A stretch of DNA of 64,000 nucleotides from Mycobacteroides saopaulense (GCF_001456355.1 NZ_CP010271.1:3038001-3102000); one strand, 5' to 3'; numbered from the stretch's first letter, positions 27,285 to 37,516 are shown. Numbers and translations: made by a program. Notes: generated by a model not told the origin, from the letters alone.

Positions 27285-28331
27285 ATGCCAAGCACAGCTG
27301 CACATTCCACAACACCGCGCTCGGCGGGCATGCCGCCACGAGGTGATGCCAAAGCCCGGATCTGGCGGCGCGGGGACGGCGCCACGCCCGCCGGCCAGCG
27401 CACCGGCCCCGACGGGCAGCCCGATTACGGCTACTTCGGCCCCGACTCGGTGACCTGGAAGGTGTTTCTGCACCCGTCTGTGGCGCCAATGATCGTGCTG
27501 GTGACGGCACTCCTGGAGGGCAGTCACGAGGGACTGCAGGCCGTCGAGATCAATCACGATCCGGTGTTCACCAAGAGCAGGCGCAACCAGATCGACTTCG
27601 ACGACACGGTCAAGCGCATTCAACGCACCGCCGGGGTCCCGATCCCGATCATCTTCGGCGACACCGCGAGCGCTGATGCCCTCGCCGCGCACCTACGCCA
27701 CTACCACCGCAACATGAAGGGCGTCATCCCCGGCACCGACCGGCCCTATGACGCACAAGGACCGGCGCTGGTGCTCTTCGCGCACGTGACGATCATGCAT
27801 GCGGCGCTGCGGATCTACGAGAACACACCCGCGCCCGGACGCCTCATCCCCCGGCGCCTGCCCAAGGCCGAACGCGACCAGTTCTTTGCGGAGGTCAAGA
27901 CGTTCGCCGAACTCATGGGCGCCGATCCGGACACGGTGCCCGTGACCTCCGATGAGGTGGCGGCGTACTACGACTCGATCGAGTCTGAGTACCGGATGGT
28001 GAAAGGCTTCGTGCCGGGCGGCATGCGTTTCGCACTGTCGGTGATCCGTAACGCGCGTGGCTTCGGCGGCCTGACGGCCGCTGCGGTCGCCGCGATCACT
28101 CTCGTCACCGCGGTGCCCTCGGTTGCGGTGGTTCCGCCAAAGGTACGGCGCCATTTGGGAATTCCCCGGATCGCCGACCCGGTGCTGGCGATGCTGCTGC
28201 GGGTGGCACAGCCCGCCTTCGTGCCGTTCACCGTCGAACCTCTGGCGCGCCAGATCTCCCGCCTGTTCATCGGGGATGACGGTATTACGTTGGGAGAGAA
28301 CGCCCGCGAGCTCATGGAGCAGTCCGCGTAG
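27285..28331 (+). CDS. MpaB-family oxygenase (DUF2236), second copy
   Basis: 348 residues, ATG preceded by CTGGGAGGCA. DUF2236 layout: YFGPDSVTWKVFLHPSVAP, then IQRTAGVPIPIIFGDTASAD with LRHYHRNMKG, and FAHVTIMHAALRIYENT as the His-rich core helix. The family consists of haem-dependent oxygenases of mostly unknown substrate. It is shorter than, and only distantly related to, the copy at 4824. Convergent with the DUF2752 gene. Confidence 0.85.
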   Translation: MPSTAAHSTTPRSAGMPPRGDAKARIWRRGDGATPAGQRTGPDGQPDYGYFGPDSVTWKVFLHPSVAPMIVLVTALLEGSHEGLQAVEINHDPVFTKSRRNQIDFDDTVKRIQRTAGVPIPIIFGDTASADALAAHLRHYHRNMKGVIPGTDRPYDAQGPALVLFAHVTIMHAALRIYENTPAPGRLIPRRLPKAERDQFFAEVKTFAELMGADPDTVPVTSDEVAAYYDSIESEYRMVKGFVPGGMRFALSVIRNARGFGGLTAAAVAAITLVTAVPSVAVVPPKVRRHLGIPRIADPVLAMLLRVAQPAFVPFTVEPLARQISRLFIGDDGITLGENARELMEQSA

Positions 28332-28335
28332 GATC

Positions 28336-28767
28336 TCACACCCGCAGCGCGGTGAACGGCGCGATGGGGATCAGCCGGATCACGAACCACGCCACGAACA
28401 CCGTCAGGATGATCGCCGGAACCCAGCCGCGCAGCCACGGCGGGTTCCAATCGGCCTCCCCTCGCCAGCGGCTGCGCGTCCACGCGACAAAGCAGATCGC
28501 CAGGAACGCGACGGCCACCAACGCAACCGCGTTGTAGTGCAATGCGCCAAGCACATCGCCGTGCAGCAGCGAGTAGACCATCCGCAGGCCACCGCACGCG
28601 GGGCAGTCAAGTCCGGTAAGCGCCTTGAACGGACACACCGGAAGCACTCCCCCAGGCGTCGTCGGATCGCCGAGCCAGATCGCCGCACAACCCGCGACTG
28701 CCGTCGCGCCCACCGCGGCGGGGGCAACGAGTCGGGAAACCAGGGAGGTCGGCTGGAAGGTGGTCAT
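28336..28767 (-). CDS. DUF2752 membrane protein
   Basis: 143 residues. The family motif CPFKALTGLDCPACGGLR (Cys pair CPxCG) lies near residues 44-61, with three hydrophobic segments around it (about 11-31, 75-95, 110-130). A membrane protein of unknown function, widespread in bacteria. Its stop is 4 bp from the convergent oxygenase stop. Confidence 0.85.
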   Translation of the reverse strand: MTTFQPTSLVSRLVAPAAVGATAVAGCAAIWLGDPTTPGGVLPVCPFKALTGLDCPACGGLRMVYSLLHGDVLGALHYNAVALVAVAFLAICFVAWTRSRWRGEADWNPPWLRGWVPAIILTVFVAWFVIRLIPIAPFTALRV

Positions 28768-28848
28768 CGATTCCAGTATTGCCCTAGGGTCGGATTGCTG
28801 TCACGATCGCGACGAAGATGCGTGCTCAAATTGGAGCCCAAAGCCGAC

Positions 28849-30066
28849 CTACTCGACTGTCGGGGTCAACCCGCCTTCCTCGTCCCCTAGCGGCGGGGCT
28901 GCCAGCGCGCCTCCGCTTTCGTATTGGCGGATCGTTTTCCTGATCTGCTCCGCAGCCACTGTGTAGATATCAACCACGGATTTGATATCCCGCCGAACCC
29001 CATCCTTACCACCCTCAAACGTGGTCACGAACTTCACGCTCTTACCATTCAGGTGCAGTCGAATGATCGGCTTTCGATTGTTATTATCCAGCAGTACTGC
29101 GAAGTACGACTTCCCATCTCGGTGATGAACACGTTCTGGGCCTACTTCTGATACCGCGATAGCACGCACAATGTTGAAGCCCTCCAGCTCTTCATCCGTG
29201 GTCACTACATCGGGATCGGCGACAACTGTTGCGAGAGCCGACTCTGCGTTGAGCACCTGTCCCGCAGGCACTTGCACCTGTGTAAGTGGTAGCGCAAGTT
29301 CGGTCGAACGATTCGGATCTGGCGCGTCATCCCCCAGCGCAGTTTTGAGCCTGCTATTGACCTGATCCCCCACATACTGATTCAGCGCTTTGGCCACCAG
29401 TGGGCGGAACTGTTCGAGGATTCGTTGAGTCGTCCGACCCTCGTATATACGATTTACGAAAAACCGCACCCATTCCTCAGAAGGTTCCTTCACCTCGGCT
29501 GCAATGATCCGCCGGATTCCGCCGATGTACTTCAGCTCTTCTGCGGCGCTGACCACGGAGTCGATGTCGAACGATTCCTTAGAGAATTTCTGAATCTCGG
29601 GAACCAAGGTGCGATCAATGTCAAGCAGGTCAAAAATCAGGAATGGCTTCTCGTCCATACGATTCGGAAGGTCACCGTCGGTGTAGACGTGGTACTGCTG
29701 ACCATTCGTCAAGATCGCGATCCGGGCAGAAGTGACCGCAAAGTATCGGAATAGTTGGGAGGCATAACGGAGGTCTAGAGGATCACCGATCTTCTTGCAC
29801 TCAATGAGGATCTGGACCTGGCCATCTTTGAAAATGGCATAGTCGACCTTTTCACCCTTCTTGACACCGACGTCTGCGATGAACTCCGGCACCACCTCCG
29901 AAGGGTCGAAGACGTCATACCCGAGCACATTCGAGATGAAGGGCATGATGAAAGCATTCTTAGTTGCTTCCTCTGTTTGGACCGAGTCCCTGGTGTCGCG
30001 AATCTTCTTCGCCAGGCTCGCAAGTCCGTCTGAAAACGCCAAAGCATCCACCCCTAACGTGACCAA
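28849..30066 (-). CDS. Solitary type I restriction R-subunit N-terminal-like nuclease
   Basis: About 405 residues if the TTG behind AGAGGG is the start; the frame stays open to 30096. The N-terminal part is the HSDR_N-type PD-(D/E)xK nuclease fold: FIMPFISNVLGYDVFDPSEVVPEF, GEKVDYAIF, then LIECKKIG carrying the E-x-K. FRYFAVTSARIAILTNGQQYHVYTD follows, as in the family. There is no helicase domain, and no hsdM or hsdS beside it. The gene is clearly poorer in GC than its neighbours (29 of 60 at 29821 versus 43 of 60 within ilvC at 30721), suggesting transfer. A defence or repair role is possible. Confidence 0.8.
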   Translation of the reverse strand: MVTLGVDALAFSDGLASLAKKIRDTRDSVQTEEATKNAFIMPFISNVLGYDVFDPSEVVPEFIADVGVKKGEKVDYAIFKDGQVQILIECKKIGDPLDLRYASQLFRYFAVTSARIAILTNGQQYHVYTDGDLPNRMDEKPFLIFDLLDIDRTLVPEIQKFSKESFDIDSVVSAAEELKYIGGIRRIIAAEVKEPSEEWVRFFVNRIYEGRTTQRILEQFRPLVAKALNQYVGDQVNSRLKTALGDDAPDPNRSTELALPLTQVQVPAGQVLNAESALATVVADPDVVTTDEELEGFNIVRAIAVSEVGPERVHHRDGKSYFAVLLDNNNRKPIIRLHLNGKSVKFVTTFEGGKDGVRRDIKSVVDIYTVAAEQIRKTIRQYESGGALAAPPLGDEEGGLTPTVE

Positions 30067-30167
30067 AACGACGCCCTCTAGGCCGCTGCTGAGCACGATA
30101 GACGAGCAGCCGATCTAGCGTCCCAAAACTGATCGAGATAGGCATGGAGGAAGTTCACCCCACGCAA

Positions 30168-30198
30168 AAGCCCCCGTCACTCCGAAGAGTGCGGGGGC
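30168..30198 (-). terminator. Rho-independent terminator of the ilvBNC operon
   Basis: Just after the ilvC stop on the minus strand, GCCCCCG-CACTC pairs with GAGTG-CGGGGGC (plus-strand arms 30170-30182 and 30187-30198, one bulged T, tetraloop CGAA), followed on the minus strand by TTTT. A strong stem with a short T run: a good intrinsic terminator for this GC-rich genome. Confidence 0.85.
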
Positions 30199-30219
30199 CT
30201 TGCGTTAGACAGCTAGAGA

Positions 30220-31248
<1,029 letters not shown>

Positions 31249-31278
31249 TTACTTCTTCTCTTAACGTCTTTATGACTT

Positions 31279-31782
31279 TTACTTGGCGGCGGCGATGGAC
31301 CGCGGGCCACGCGACAGCGCGACCACGCCCGATTGCACGATCTCCCGAATACCGTACGGGTCGAGCATCCGCAGCAGTGCATCCAGCTTGGACTGGGTGC
31401 CCGTCGCCTCGATGGTCACCGACTCCGGCGACACATCCACGACCTTGGCGCGGAACAGGTTCACCACTTCGATGACCTGTGCGCGCACCGTCGCATCGGC
31501 GCGCACCTTGACGAGCATGAGCTCGCGCGCCACCGAATTCTCCTCGTCCTGTTCGACGATCTTGATCACGTTGATGAGCTTGTTGAGCTGCTTGGTGACC
31601 TGTTCGAGCGGAAAATCGTCGACGGTGACGACGATTGTCATGCGCGAAATATCTTTGAGCTCCGTCGGGCCCACCGCCAGCGAGGCGATGTTGAAGCCGC
31701 GACGGGAAAACAATGCGGCGACGCGGGCGAGCACACCGGGGCGGTCCTCGACCAGAACGCTGAGGGTGTGGGTACTTGTCAT
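31279..31782 (-). CDS. ilvN: Acetolactate synthase small (regulatory) subunit
   Basis: 167 residues. The N-terminal ACT domain ([25 protein letters not shown]) binds valine for feedback control, and a C-terminal domain follows. It activates and regulates IlvB. The start overlaps the ilvB stop (ATGA), coupling translation to give matched subunits. Second gene of ilvBNC. Confidence 0.97.
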   Translation of the reverse strand: MTSTHTLSVLVEDRPGVLARVAALFSRRGFNIASLAVGPTELKDISRMTIVVTVDDFPLEQVTKQLNKLINVIKIVEQDEENSVARELMLVKVRADATVRAQVIEVVNLFRAKVVDVSPESVTIEATGTQSKLDALLRMLDPYGIREIVQSGVVALSRGPRSIAAAK

Positions 31783-33623
31783 TCGTCTGCCACCAATTCG
31801 TCGTCGTCGAACAGCGGCCGGATGCCCCGGGCCGCCTGGATCTCGTCATTGCTGGTGCCCGCGGCGACCATCGGCCACACCTGGGCATCGGCACCGACGA
31901 TGAAGTCGATGACCACCGGGCGATCGTTGATGGCGCGCGCCTCTTCGATCACCTTGGCCACGTCTTCCTCACGCTCGCAACGCAACCCGACGCAGCCGAG
32001 CGCCTCGGCCAGCTTCACGAAATCGGGGATGCGGCGCGAGTGTGTGGCCAGGTCGGTCTGCGAGTAGCGCTCCTCGTAGAACAGGGTCTGCCACTGACGA
32101 ACCATGCCCAGGTTGCCGTTGTTGATCAGCGCCACCTTGATGGGCACGCCCTCGATGGCACAGGTGGCCAGTTCCTGGTTGGTCATCTGGAAGCAGCCGT
32201 CGCCGTCGATGGCCCACACCTCGGCCTCGGGCCGCGCCATCTTGGCACCCATGGCCGCGGGAACCGCGAAGCCCATGGTGCCCAGGCCGCCGGAGTTGAG
32301 CCAGGTGCGCGGGTTCTCGTACTTGATGAACTGCGCGGCCCACATCTGGTGCTGTCCCACACCGGCCACGTACACCGCGTCGGGTCCGGCGATCTTGCCC
32401 AGCGTTTCGATAACGAACTCCGGGCCCAGGCTGCCGTCGTGCTGGGCGTCGTATCCCAACGGGTACGTCTTGCGGATACCCGAGAGGTACTCCCACCACT
32501 CGGAAAGAGGATCCGCCACTGTGCCAGCAGCTCGGTCCGCCCGGATGGCCTCGGTCAGCTCGGCGATGACGTTCTTCACGTCACCGACGATCGGCACATC
32601 GGCGTGGCGGTTCTTGCCGATCTCGGCGGGGTCGATGTCGGCGTGGATGACCTTGGCATCCGGCGCGAACGAGTCCAGCTGTCCGGTCACCCGGTCATCG
32701 AACCGCGCACCCAACGTGATCAGCAGATCGCTGCGCTGCAGTGCGGCCACGGCACCGACCGTGCCGTGCATCCCGGGCATACCCATGTGCAGCTCGTGGC
32801 TGTCGGGGAATGCACCGCGCGCCATAAGGGTGGTGACGACGGGGATGCCGGTCAGTTCGGCCAATTCCTTGAGTTCCGGGGAAGCATCCGCACGGATGAC
32901 ACCGCCACCGACGTACAGCACCGGGCGCTTGGCGGCGGCGATCAGCCGGACCGCCTCACGAACCTGCTTGCCGTGCGGCTTGGTGACGGGCTTGTAGCCG
33001 GGCAGATAGATCTGCGGCGGCCAGCTGAATGTGGTCTGCGCTTGCAGGATGTCCTTGGGGATGTCGACGAGCACCGCGCCGGGGCGACCGCTCTGCGCGA
33101 TGTAGAAGGCCTCGGCGATCACCTTCGGGATGTCCTCGGCGTTGCTCACCAGGAAGTTGTGCTTGGTGATCGGCATGGTGATGCCCGAGATGTCGGCTTC
33201 CTGGAAGGCGTCGGTGCCGATGAGGCCCCGACCCACCTGCCCGGTGATGGCGACCACCGGGATCGAGTCCATCTGCGCGTCGGCCAGCGGCGTCACCAGG
33301 TTGGTGGCTCCCGGACCGGAGGTGGCCATCATGACGCCGACCTTGCCGTTGGCGTGCGCGTAGCCGCTGGCGGCGTGCCCGGCGCCCTGCTCGTGACGCA
33401 CTAGGACGTGGCGGACCTTGGTCGAGTCGTAGAGCGGGTCGTACACGGGCAGGACCGCACCGCCGGGAATGCCGAAGATGACCTCGACGCCGAGCTCCTC
33501 AAGCGACCGCACTACCGACTGCGCGCCGGTGACGCGCTGGGGTGCGACAGTGTTCGATTCCGGAGCTGTTTCTGGGGTCCGCCCAGAAGCAGAAGCCGGC
33601 TTGGGCTTTGCGGGAGCGCTCAT
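31779..33623 (-). CDS. ilvB: Acetolactate synthase large subunit
   Basis: 614 residues. After a short low-complexity N-terminus ([17 protein letters not shown]), the thiamine-diphosphate enzyme begins at [19 protein letters not shown]. The catalytic Glu is in [15 protein letters not shown], and the ThDP/Mg motif is [15 protein letters not shown] with NNGNLGM. It condenses pyruvate with pyruvate or 2-oxobutyrate, the first common step of branched-chain synthesis. ATG behind AAGAGGACAG. Expression should be set by the attenuator in its leader. Confidence 0.97.
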   Translation of the reverse strand: MSAPAKPKPASASGRTPETAPESNTVAPQRVTGAQSVVRSLEELGVEVIFGIPGGAVLPVYDPLYDSTKVRHVLVRHEQGAGHAASGYAHANGKVGVMMATSGPGATNLVTPLADAQMDSIPVVAITGQVGRGLIGTDAFQEADISGITMPITKHNFLVSNAEDIPKVIAEAFYIAQSGRPGAVLVDIPKDILQAQTTFSWPPQIYLPGYKPVTKPHGKQVREAVRLIAAAKRPVLYVGGGVIRADASPELKELAELTGIPVVTTLMARGAFPDSHELHMGMPGMHGTVGAVAALQRSDLLITLGARFDDRVTGQLDSFAPDAKVIHADIDPAEIGKNRHADVPIVGDVKNVIAELTEAIRADRAAGTVADPLSEWWEYLSGIRKTYPLGYDAQHDGSLGPEFVIETLGKIAGPDAVYVAGVGQHQMWAAQFIKYENPRTWLNSGGLGTMGFAVPAAMGAKMARPEAEVWAIDGDGCFQMTNQELATCAIEGVPIKVALINNGNLGMVRQWQTLFYEERYSQTDLATHSRRIPDFVKLAEALGCVGLRCEREEDVAKVIEEARAINDRPVVIDFIVGADAQVWPMVAAGTSNDEIQAARGIRPLFDDDELVADE

Positions 33624-33669
33624 TGGTGGTCTGTCCTCTTGTTGTGGCCGTACTGAAACCTATGGCAAC

Positions 33670-33705
33670 AAAAAACCCCCGCCAGCGGTCTGCTGTACGA
33701 GGGTT
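33670..33705 (-). terminator. Attenuator terminator in the ilvBNC leader
   Basis: On the minus strand AACCCTCGT (plus 33697-33705) pairs over nine positions, with two G-U pairs, with the G-rich arm at plus 33674-33682. It is followed at once by six T (plus 33670-33675). This is an intrinsic terminator placed about 45 bp before the ilvB ATG and downstream of a branched-chain-rich leader peptide, which is the layout of transcription attenuation. Confidence 0.85.
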
Positions 33706-33757
33706 GCGCGTCGAGTGTGCGCGAGTTGCCTTGGACTCGGGCTACGCGTCGACGCGC
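33706..33757 (-). promoter_or_regulatory. Leader stem pairing peptide codons with the segment before the attenuator
   Basis: Minus-strand GCGCGTCGA inside the leader peptide (plus 33749-33757) is exactly complementary to TCGACGCGC (plus 33706-33714), which directly abuts the 5' arm of the terminator. A ribosome reading to the end of the leader would open this 9-bp stem. I take it as the 1:2-type pairing of an attenuator. I did not find a convincing alternative antiterminator by eye. Confidence 0.6.
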
Positions 33758-33792
33758 ATACCGATTACTACGAGCAAGGCGTGGTTGTTCAC
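33742..33792 (-). CDS. ilvB leader peptide rich in Leu, Val and Ile
   Basis: A 16-residue ORF from GTG (33790-33792) to TAG (33742-33744): MNNHALLVVIGMRVDA. Five consecutive codons are Leu-Leu-Val-Val-Ile, and a further Val follows, so ribosome speed would report charged Leu, Val and Ile tRNA. An in-frame GTG at 33799-33801 would add three residues (MRDV). The -10-like TACCGT ends 7 bp before the GTG, so the transcript is probably leaderless and starts at this codon. Function is inferred from the codon content and the terminator that follows. Confidence 0.8.
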   Translation of the reverse strand: MNNHALLVVIGMRVDA

Positions 33793-33799
33793 ATCGCGC

Positions 33800-33829
33800 A
33801 CGGTAGTCGTTTCTGGAGGTCCGAGTCAA
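33800..33829 (-). promoter_or_regulatory. Likely SigA-type promoter of ilvBNC
   Basis: Minus-strand TTGACT (plus 33824-33829), an 18-bp spacer, then TACCGT (plus 33800-33805). A start site 7-8 nt later falls on or one base before the leader-peptide GTG at 33792. The hexamers and spacing fit the mycobacterial consensus (TTGACw, TAnnnT) and the common leaderless arrangement. Confidence 0.7.
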
Positions 33830-33856
33830 ATCCGATCCATCAGGGACACTGTGTGT

Positions 33857-34279
33857 ATGGGAGAGACGAAGCGAACCCCGGATGAGCCGCCGACGCGAAG
33901 GCCGACAATCGTGCGGATATCGCCGATGGCGCATTTCATGTCCGGGTTTCTTGCGCTCGGCATCCTGGCGTTCGTCCTGTATCTCCCGATTCTCGCGCCA
34001 CTGCTGGCCGTCCCCGTCGTCATCTCGTATGCGATTTACCGGTATCAGACCGCGGTCGACACCGAATCGGTGCAGGTGCGCACGCTGACGACGGTCCGGA
34101 CGCTGCCCTGGACCGAGGTCAAGGGGCTCGGATTCGACAAGCACGCCTGGGCCCATGCCCAGCTCGTGGACGGCACGTCGCTGCGGCTTCCGGCCGTCAC
34201 CTTCTCGACGTTGCCGATCCTGTCGGCGGCCAGCAACGGCCGCGTGCCCAACCCGTATGAGGGAGTCACCCGCGACTAA
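33857..34279 (+). CDS. cfp6: PH-domain protein Cfp6 (Rv3004-like)
   Basis: 140 residues from ATG 33857 (a GTG two codons earlier is possible). A basic N-terminus is followed by two hydrophobic segments (about 24-45 and 46-62, MAHFMSGFLALGILAFVLYL) and a small bacterial PH-like domain (VQVRTLTTVRTLPWTEVKGLGF). It matches the position of M. tuberculosis cfp6, a low-molecular-weight antigen found in culture filtrate; function unknown. Divergent from ilvB. Confidence 0.88.
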   Translation: MGETKRTPDEPPTRRPTIVRISPMAHFMSGFLALGILAFVLYLPILAPLLAVPVVISYAIYRYQTAVDTESVQVRTLTTVRTLPWTEVKGLGFDKHAWAHAQLVDGTSLRLPAVTFSTLPILSAASNGRVPNPYEGVTRD

Positions 34280-35502
34280 GCGGCGACCCGTTCCTGGATG
34301 CCCCAGGGCGCACCGAAGGTGTTCAGCCGATCCAGGAACGGCAGGCTGTCGAAGGCCTCCGGTCCCAGCACGCCGGTACCGCTCCAGGCACCCTCGGCGA
34401 GCAGCTCCAGGGCCACGACCGGATTGACGGCGGTCTGCCACACCACGCACTGCGCACCATCGCGGGCCATCGTCCATTCGTTGTCGACGACGTGGTGCAA
34501 ATAGACCTCGCGCGGCTGGCCGTCCTTGCCCGTGCCGGTGACCCAGAGGCCCGCACAGGTCGCCCCACGCATCAGGTGTCCGAGCCCGGCCGGGTCCGGC
34601 AGGCAGGCCGCCACCACATCGCGAGGACTCACCGCCGCGGCACCGCCGTTGGCGTGCACACTGACCGGGTCGGTGCTGTCCAGCCCGACCAGGTGCAGGG
34701 TGCGCAACACGTTGATGAACTCGGCACCCAGGCCGTATTTGAAGGTGACCCGCCGGGCGTTGACCCAGCGCGGCATGAGCACCACTTCCTCGTGCTCGAC
34801 GTTGACGCATTCGACGGGGCCGATGCCTCCCGGAAAGTCGAAAACCTCCGGCTCGCTGAAGGGCTCGGTGGTGAAGAACCCCTTGTCGCGCTCCCAGATC
34901 AGGGGCGGGTTGAGGCATTCCTCGATGGTCGTCCAGATGGAGAACGACGGGGCGAACCGATACCCCTGCACCTCCAGGTTGGATCCGTCGCGGGTGCCCA
35001 ACTCGTCGATCTCGGAGAACAGGTGATCAGCCGCGTACCGGGCGAACACATCGCTGAGGCCCGGCTCCACCCCGATGCCCACCAACGCCAACAACCCTGC
35101 GGTCTGCCACTTTTCGGCGGCCGCGAACTGTTCATCACCGAGCATCACGCCGGGCAGCTCATAGGGCTTGTCCGGGTGACGGTGCGACAGGCTCATCGCC
35201 ATGTCGAGGTAGGTCACGCCCGCGGCATAGCACCCGTCGAAGACGCCCATGACGTATCGGGGGTCGACCGCGTTGAGCGCGTGGGTAATTCGATGTTCCC
35301 GGCACAGGGCAGCCACATCTTGCGCCGACGATGCGTCGATGCGGGCGGCCGTGAACCGTGGATCGCCGAGACGATCGACCACCTTCTGCGCCCGTGCGAT
35401 GTCGTAGTCCGCGATCACCAGGGCTTCGAAGAACTCCCGCCGCGCCGCGATGAACGCAGCGGCACTACCCACTCCCCCGGCACCCACGATGAGGACTCTC
35501 AT
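34276..35502 (-). CDS. Saccharopine dehydrogenase-family protein
   Basis: 408 residues from the ATG at 35502; the longer open frame overlaps the aminotransferase. The N-terminal Rossmann motif is VLIVGAGGVGSAAAFIAA. The C-terminal part resembles the saccharopine/carboxynorspermidine dehydrogenase group (LGAEFINVLRTLHLVGLDS). It lies 2 bp after the aminotransferase gene, so it is part of an Lrp-aminotransferase-dehydrogenase operon acting on an amino acid or amine. I infer oxidation or reduction of a C-N bond; the exact substrate is unknown. Confidence 0.85.
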   Translation of the reverse strand: MRVLIVGAGGVGSAAAFIAARREFFEALVIADYDIARAQKVVDRLGDPRFTAARIDASSAQDVAALCREHRITHALNAVDPRYVMGVFDGCYAAGVTYLDMAMSLSHRHPDKPYELPGVMLGDEQFAAAEKWQTAGLLALVGIGVEPGLSDVFARYAADHLFSEIDELGTRDGSNLEVQGYRFAPSFSIWTTIEECLNPPLIWERDKGFFTTEPFSEPEVFDFPGGIGPVECVNVEHEEVVLMPRWVNARRVTFKYGLGAEFINVLRTLHLVGLDSTDPVSVHANGGAAAVSPRDVVAACLPDPAGLGHLMRGATCAGLWVTGTGKDGQPREVYLHHVVDNEWTMARDGAQCVVWQTAVNPVVALELLAEGAWSGTGVLGPEAFDSLPFLDRLNTFGAPWGIQERVAA

Positions 35503-35504
35503 GG

Positions 35505-36890
35505 CTATAACCGCGCCCATGCCTCGGTGAGCACCCCGCGCAGGATCTGCTCGATCGCCTCGAACTCGCGTGGGCCGCTGATCAGCGGTGGCGCAAGCTG
35601 AATCACCGGGTCGCCACGGTCGTCGGCGCGGCAATACAGCCCCGCGTCCCAGAGCGCGGCCGACAGGAATCCACGCAGCAGCCGCTCGCTCTCCTCGCCG
35701 CTGAACGTCTCCTTGGTGACCTTGTCCTTGACCAGCTCGATTCCGTAGAAGTAACCCTCACCGCGCACATCGCCGACGATCGGCAGATCGTGCAGTTTCT
35801 CCAGGGTGGAGCGGAACACCGGGGCATTCTCACGCACCCGATCGTTGAGCCCCTCACGCTCGAAGACATCGAGATTGGCCAATGCCACCGCCGCCGAAAC
35901 GGGATGGCCCCCAAAGGTATACCCATGCGGGAAGGTGGTCTTGCCGTCGTCGAACGGCTCGAACAGCCGGTCGGTGGCGATCATGGCCCCGATGGGCGAG
36001 TAGCCGGAAGTCATGCCCTTGGCACAGGTGATGATGTCGGGCTGATAGCCGAAATCCTCACAGGCGAACATCGATCCGATGCGACCGAACGCACAGATCA
36101 CCTCGTCCGACACCAACAACACGTCGTACTCGTCGCAGATCTCGCGCACCCGCTCGAAGTATCCCGGCGGCGGAGGGAAGCAGCCGCCCGCGTTCTGCAC
36201 GGGTTCAAGAAAAACAGCGCACACCGTCTCCGGCCCCTCAAATTCGATGGCCTCGGCAATGCGGTCGGCGCAGTAGCGGCCGAATGCCTTGGGGTCGTGG
36301 GCATACGGCTCCGGCGCGCGATAGAAGTTGGTGTTCGGTGCGCGGAACCCGCCCGGAGTCAGCGGTTCGAAGGGCGCCTTGAACCCGGGCAGGCCGGTGA
36401 TGGCCAGCGCCCCCTGCGGGGTGCCGTGGTAGGCGATGGCCCGCGAAATCACCTTGTGCTTACCGGGCTTGCCGGTCAGCTTGAAGAACTGCTTGGCCAG
36501 CTTCCAGGCACTTTCCACTGCTTCTCCCCCGCCGGTGGTGAAGAAGACCCGGTTCAAGTCACCCGGCGCGTACCCTGCGAGGCGTTCGGCCAGTTCGATC
36601 GCCGGCTCCGTGGCGTAGGACCACAGCGGAAAGTAGGCGAGCTGTTCGGCCTGGCGCGCCGCGGCCTGCGCCAATTCGGCGCGGCCGTGTCCGGCCTGCA
36701 CGACGAAAAGTCCGGACAGGCCGTCCAGATAACTGCGGCCGTGCTCGTCCCAGATCCGCACTCCCTCACCGCGGGTGATAATCGGCGGCGCGATACCGGC
36801 ACCATGACGGGCGAAGTGCCCCCACAGATGCCGCGACGCCTTCGCGTCTAGGTCGCCGGAAGCGTCTTGTGCTGCATGGACGGTTGTCAC
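35505..36890 (-). CDS. Class III PLP-dependent aminotransferase (omega-amine/diamine type)
   Basis: 461 residues from the GTG at 36890, which overlaps the Lrp stop as GTGA; an upstream TTG at 36902 is possible. SHLWGHFARH-type N-terminus (RHLWGHFARHGAG), cofactor segment TGGGEAVESAWKLAKQF, and the PLP lysine in CAKGMTSGYSPIGA. Relatives include putrescine- and omega-amino-acid:pyruvate aminotransferases. The operon and the nearby aminoaldehyde dehydrogenase support a role in diamine or omega-amino-acid breakdown. Confidence 0.88.
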   Translation of the reverse strand: MTTVHAAQDASGDLDAKASRHLWGHFARHGAGIAPPIITRGEGVRIWDEHGRSYLDGLSGLFVVQAGHGRAELAQAAARQAEQLAYFPLWSYATEPAIELAERLAGYAPGDLNRVFFTTGGGEAVESAWKLAKQFFKLTGKPGKHKVISRAIAYHGTPQGALAITGLPGFKAPFEPLTPGGFRAPNTNFYRAPEPYAHDPKAFGRYCADRIAEAIEFEGPETVCAVFLEPVQNAGGCFPPPPGYFERVREICDEYDVLLVSDEVICAFGRIGSMFACEDFGYQPDIITCAKGMTSGYSPIGAMIATDRLFEPFDDGKTTFPHGYTFGGHPVSAAVALANLDVFEREGLNDRVRENAPVFRSTLEKLHDLPIVGDVRGEGYFYGIELVKDKVTKETFSGEESERLLRGFLSAALWDAGLYCRADDRGDPVIQLAPPLISGPREFEAIEQILRGVLTEAWARL

Positions 36891-37393
36891 CGTGTTCCCC
36901 AATTGTATTGTTGTTTCACTAGTTTCAGATAGACTAGAGTTTCCGTTGAGGTCACTCCCGACACCGCGCGGATCTGTTTGTTCAACAGATCGAGCAGATC
37001 GTCGTCGTCCTCGCAGACCACTTCGACGATCGCGTCGAAGGTGCCCGCGGTGAGCACCACGTAATCGACCGCCTCCAACTCGGCCAGCCGATCAGCCACC
37101 TCGGTGGTGTCACCGGAGCATTTGATGCCGATCATCGCCTGACGTTTGAATCCGAGCTGCATGGGATCGGTGACCGCGACGATCTGCATGACGCCCGCGT
37201 CGATCATGCGTTGCACGCGTTGTCGCACTGCGGCCTCGGAGAGCCCTATCGACTTTCCGATGGTCGCGTAAGGCCGCCGCCCGTCCTGCTGGAGTTCCTC
37301 CACGATCGCCTTGGAGACGTCGTCGAGCTGGAATGCCGCGGATCCGTTGCCCGGGTCCGCGACCCGCAGCAGTCGTCGTGTCGTGTTGGCCAC
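36887..37393 (-). CDS. Lrp/AsnC-family regulator
   Basis: 168 residues. HTH at about residues 22-65 (LDDVSKAIVEELQQDGRRPYATIGKSIGLS, split here) and a C-terminal RAM/ACT-like ligand domain. It is the first gene of the operon with the aminotransferase and saccharopine-dehydrogenase-like genes, and divergent from the aldehyde dehydrogenase. It probably senses the amino compound degraded by these genes and controls both directions from the ~100-bp intergenic region. Confidence 0.92.
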   Translation of the reverse strand: MANTTRRLLRVADPGNGSAAFQLDDVSKAIVEELQQDGRRPYATIGKSIGLSEAAVRQRVQRMIDAGVMQIVAVTDPMQLGFKRQAMIGIKCSGDTTEVADRLAELEAVDYVVLTAGTFDAIVEVVCEDDDDLLDLLNKQIRAVSGVTSTETLVYLKLVKQQYNWGTR

Positions 37394-37516
37394 GAGCTCG
37401 ATTGTGCACGGATTCCGTCTATTTTCGCAACGATTTACGACGAATTGACAATATCAACGGATCTTTGACGATGGAATCCGTGGCCTTAGTCCGCGATGTT
37501 CGATACCGTGGGCGAG

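Noticed and set aside
28849..30096. Complete type I restriction-modification system
   Set aside because: Only an R-subunit N-terminal-like nuclease is present. No helicase motor, methylase or specificity gene lies on either side.
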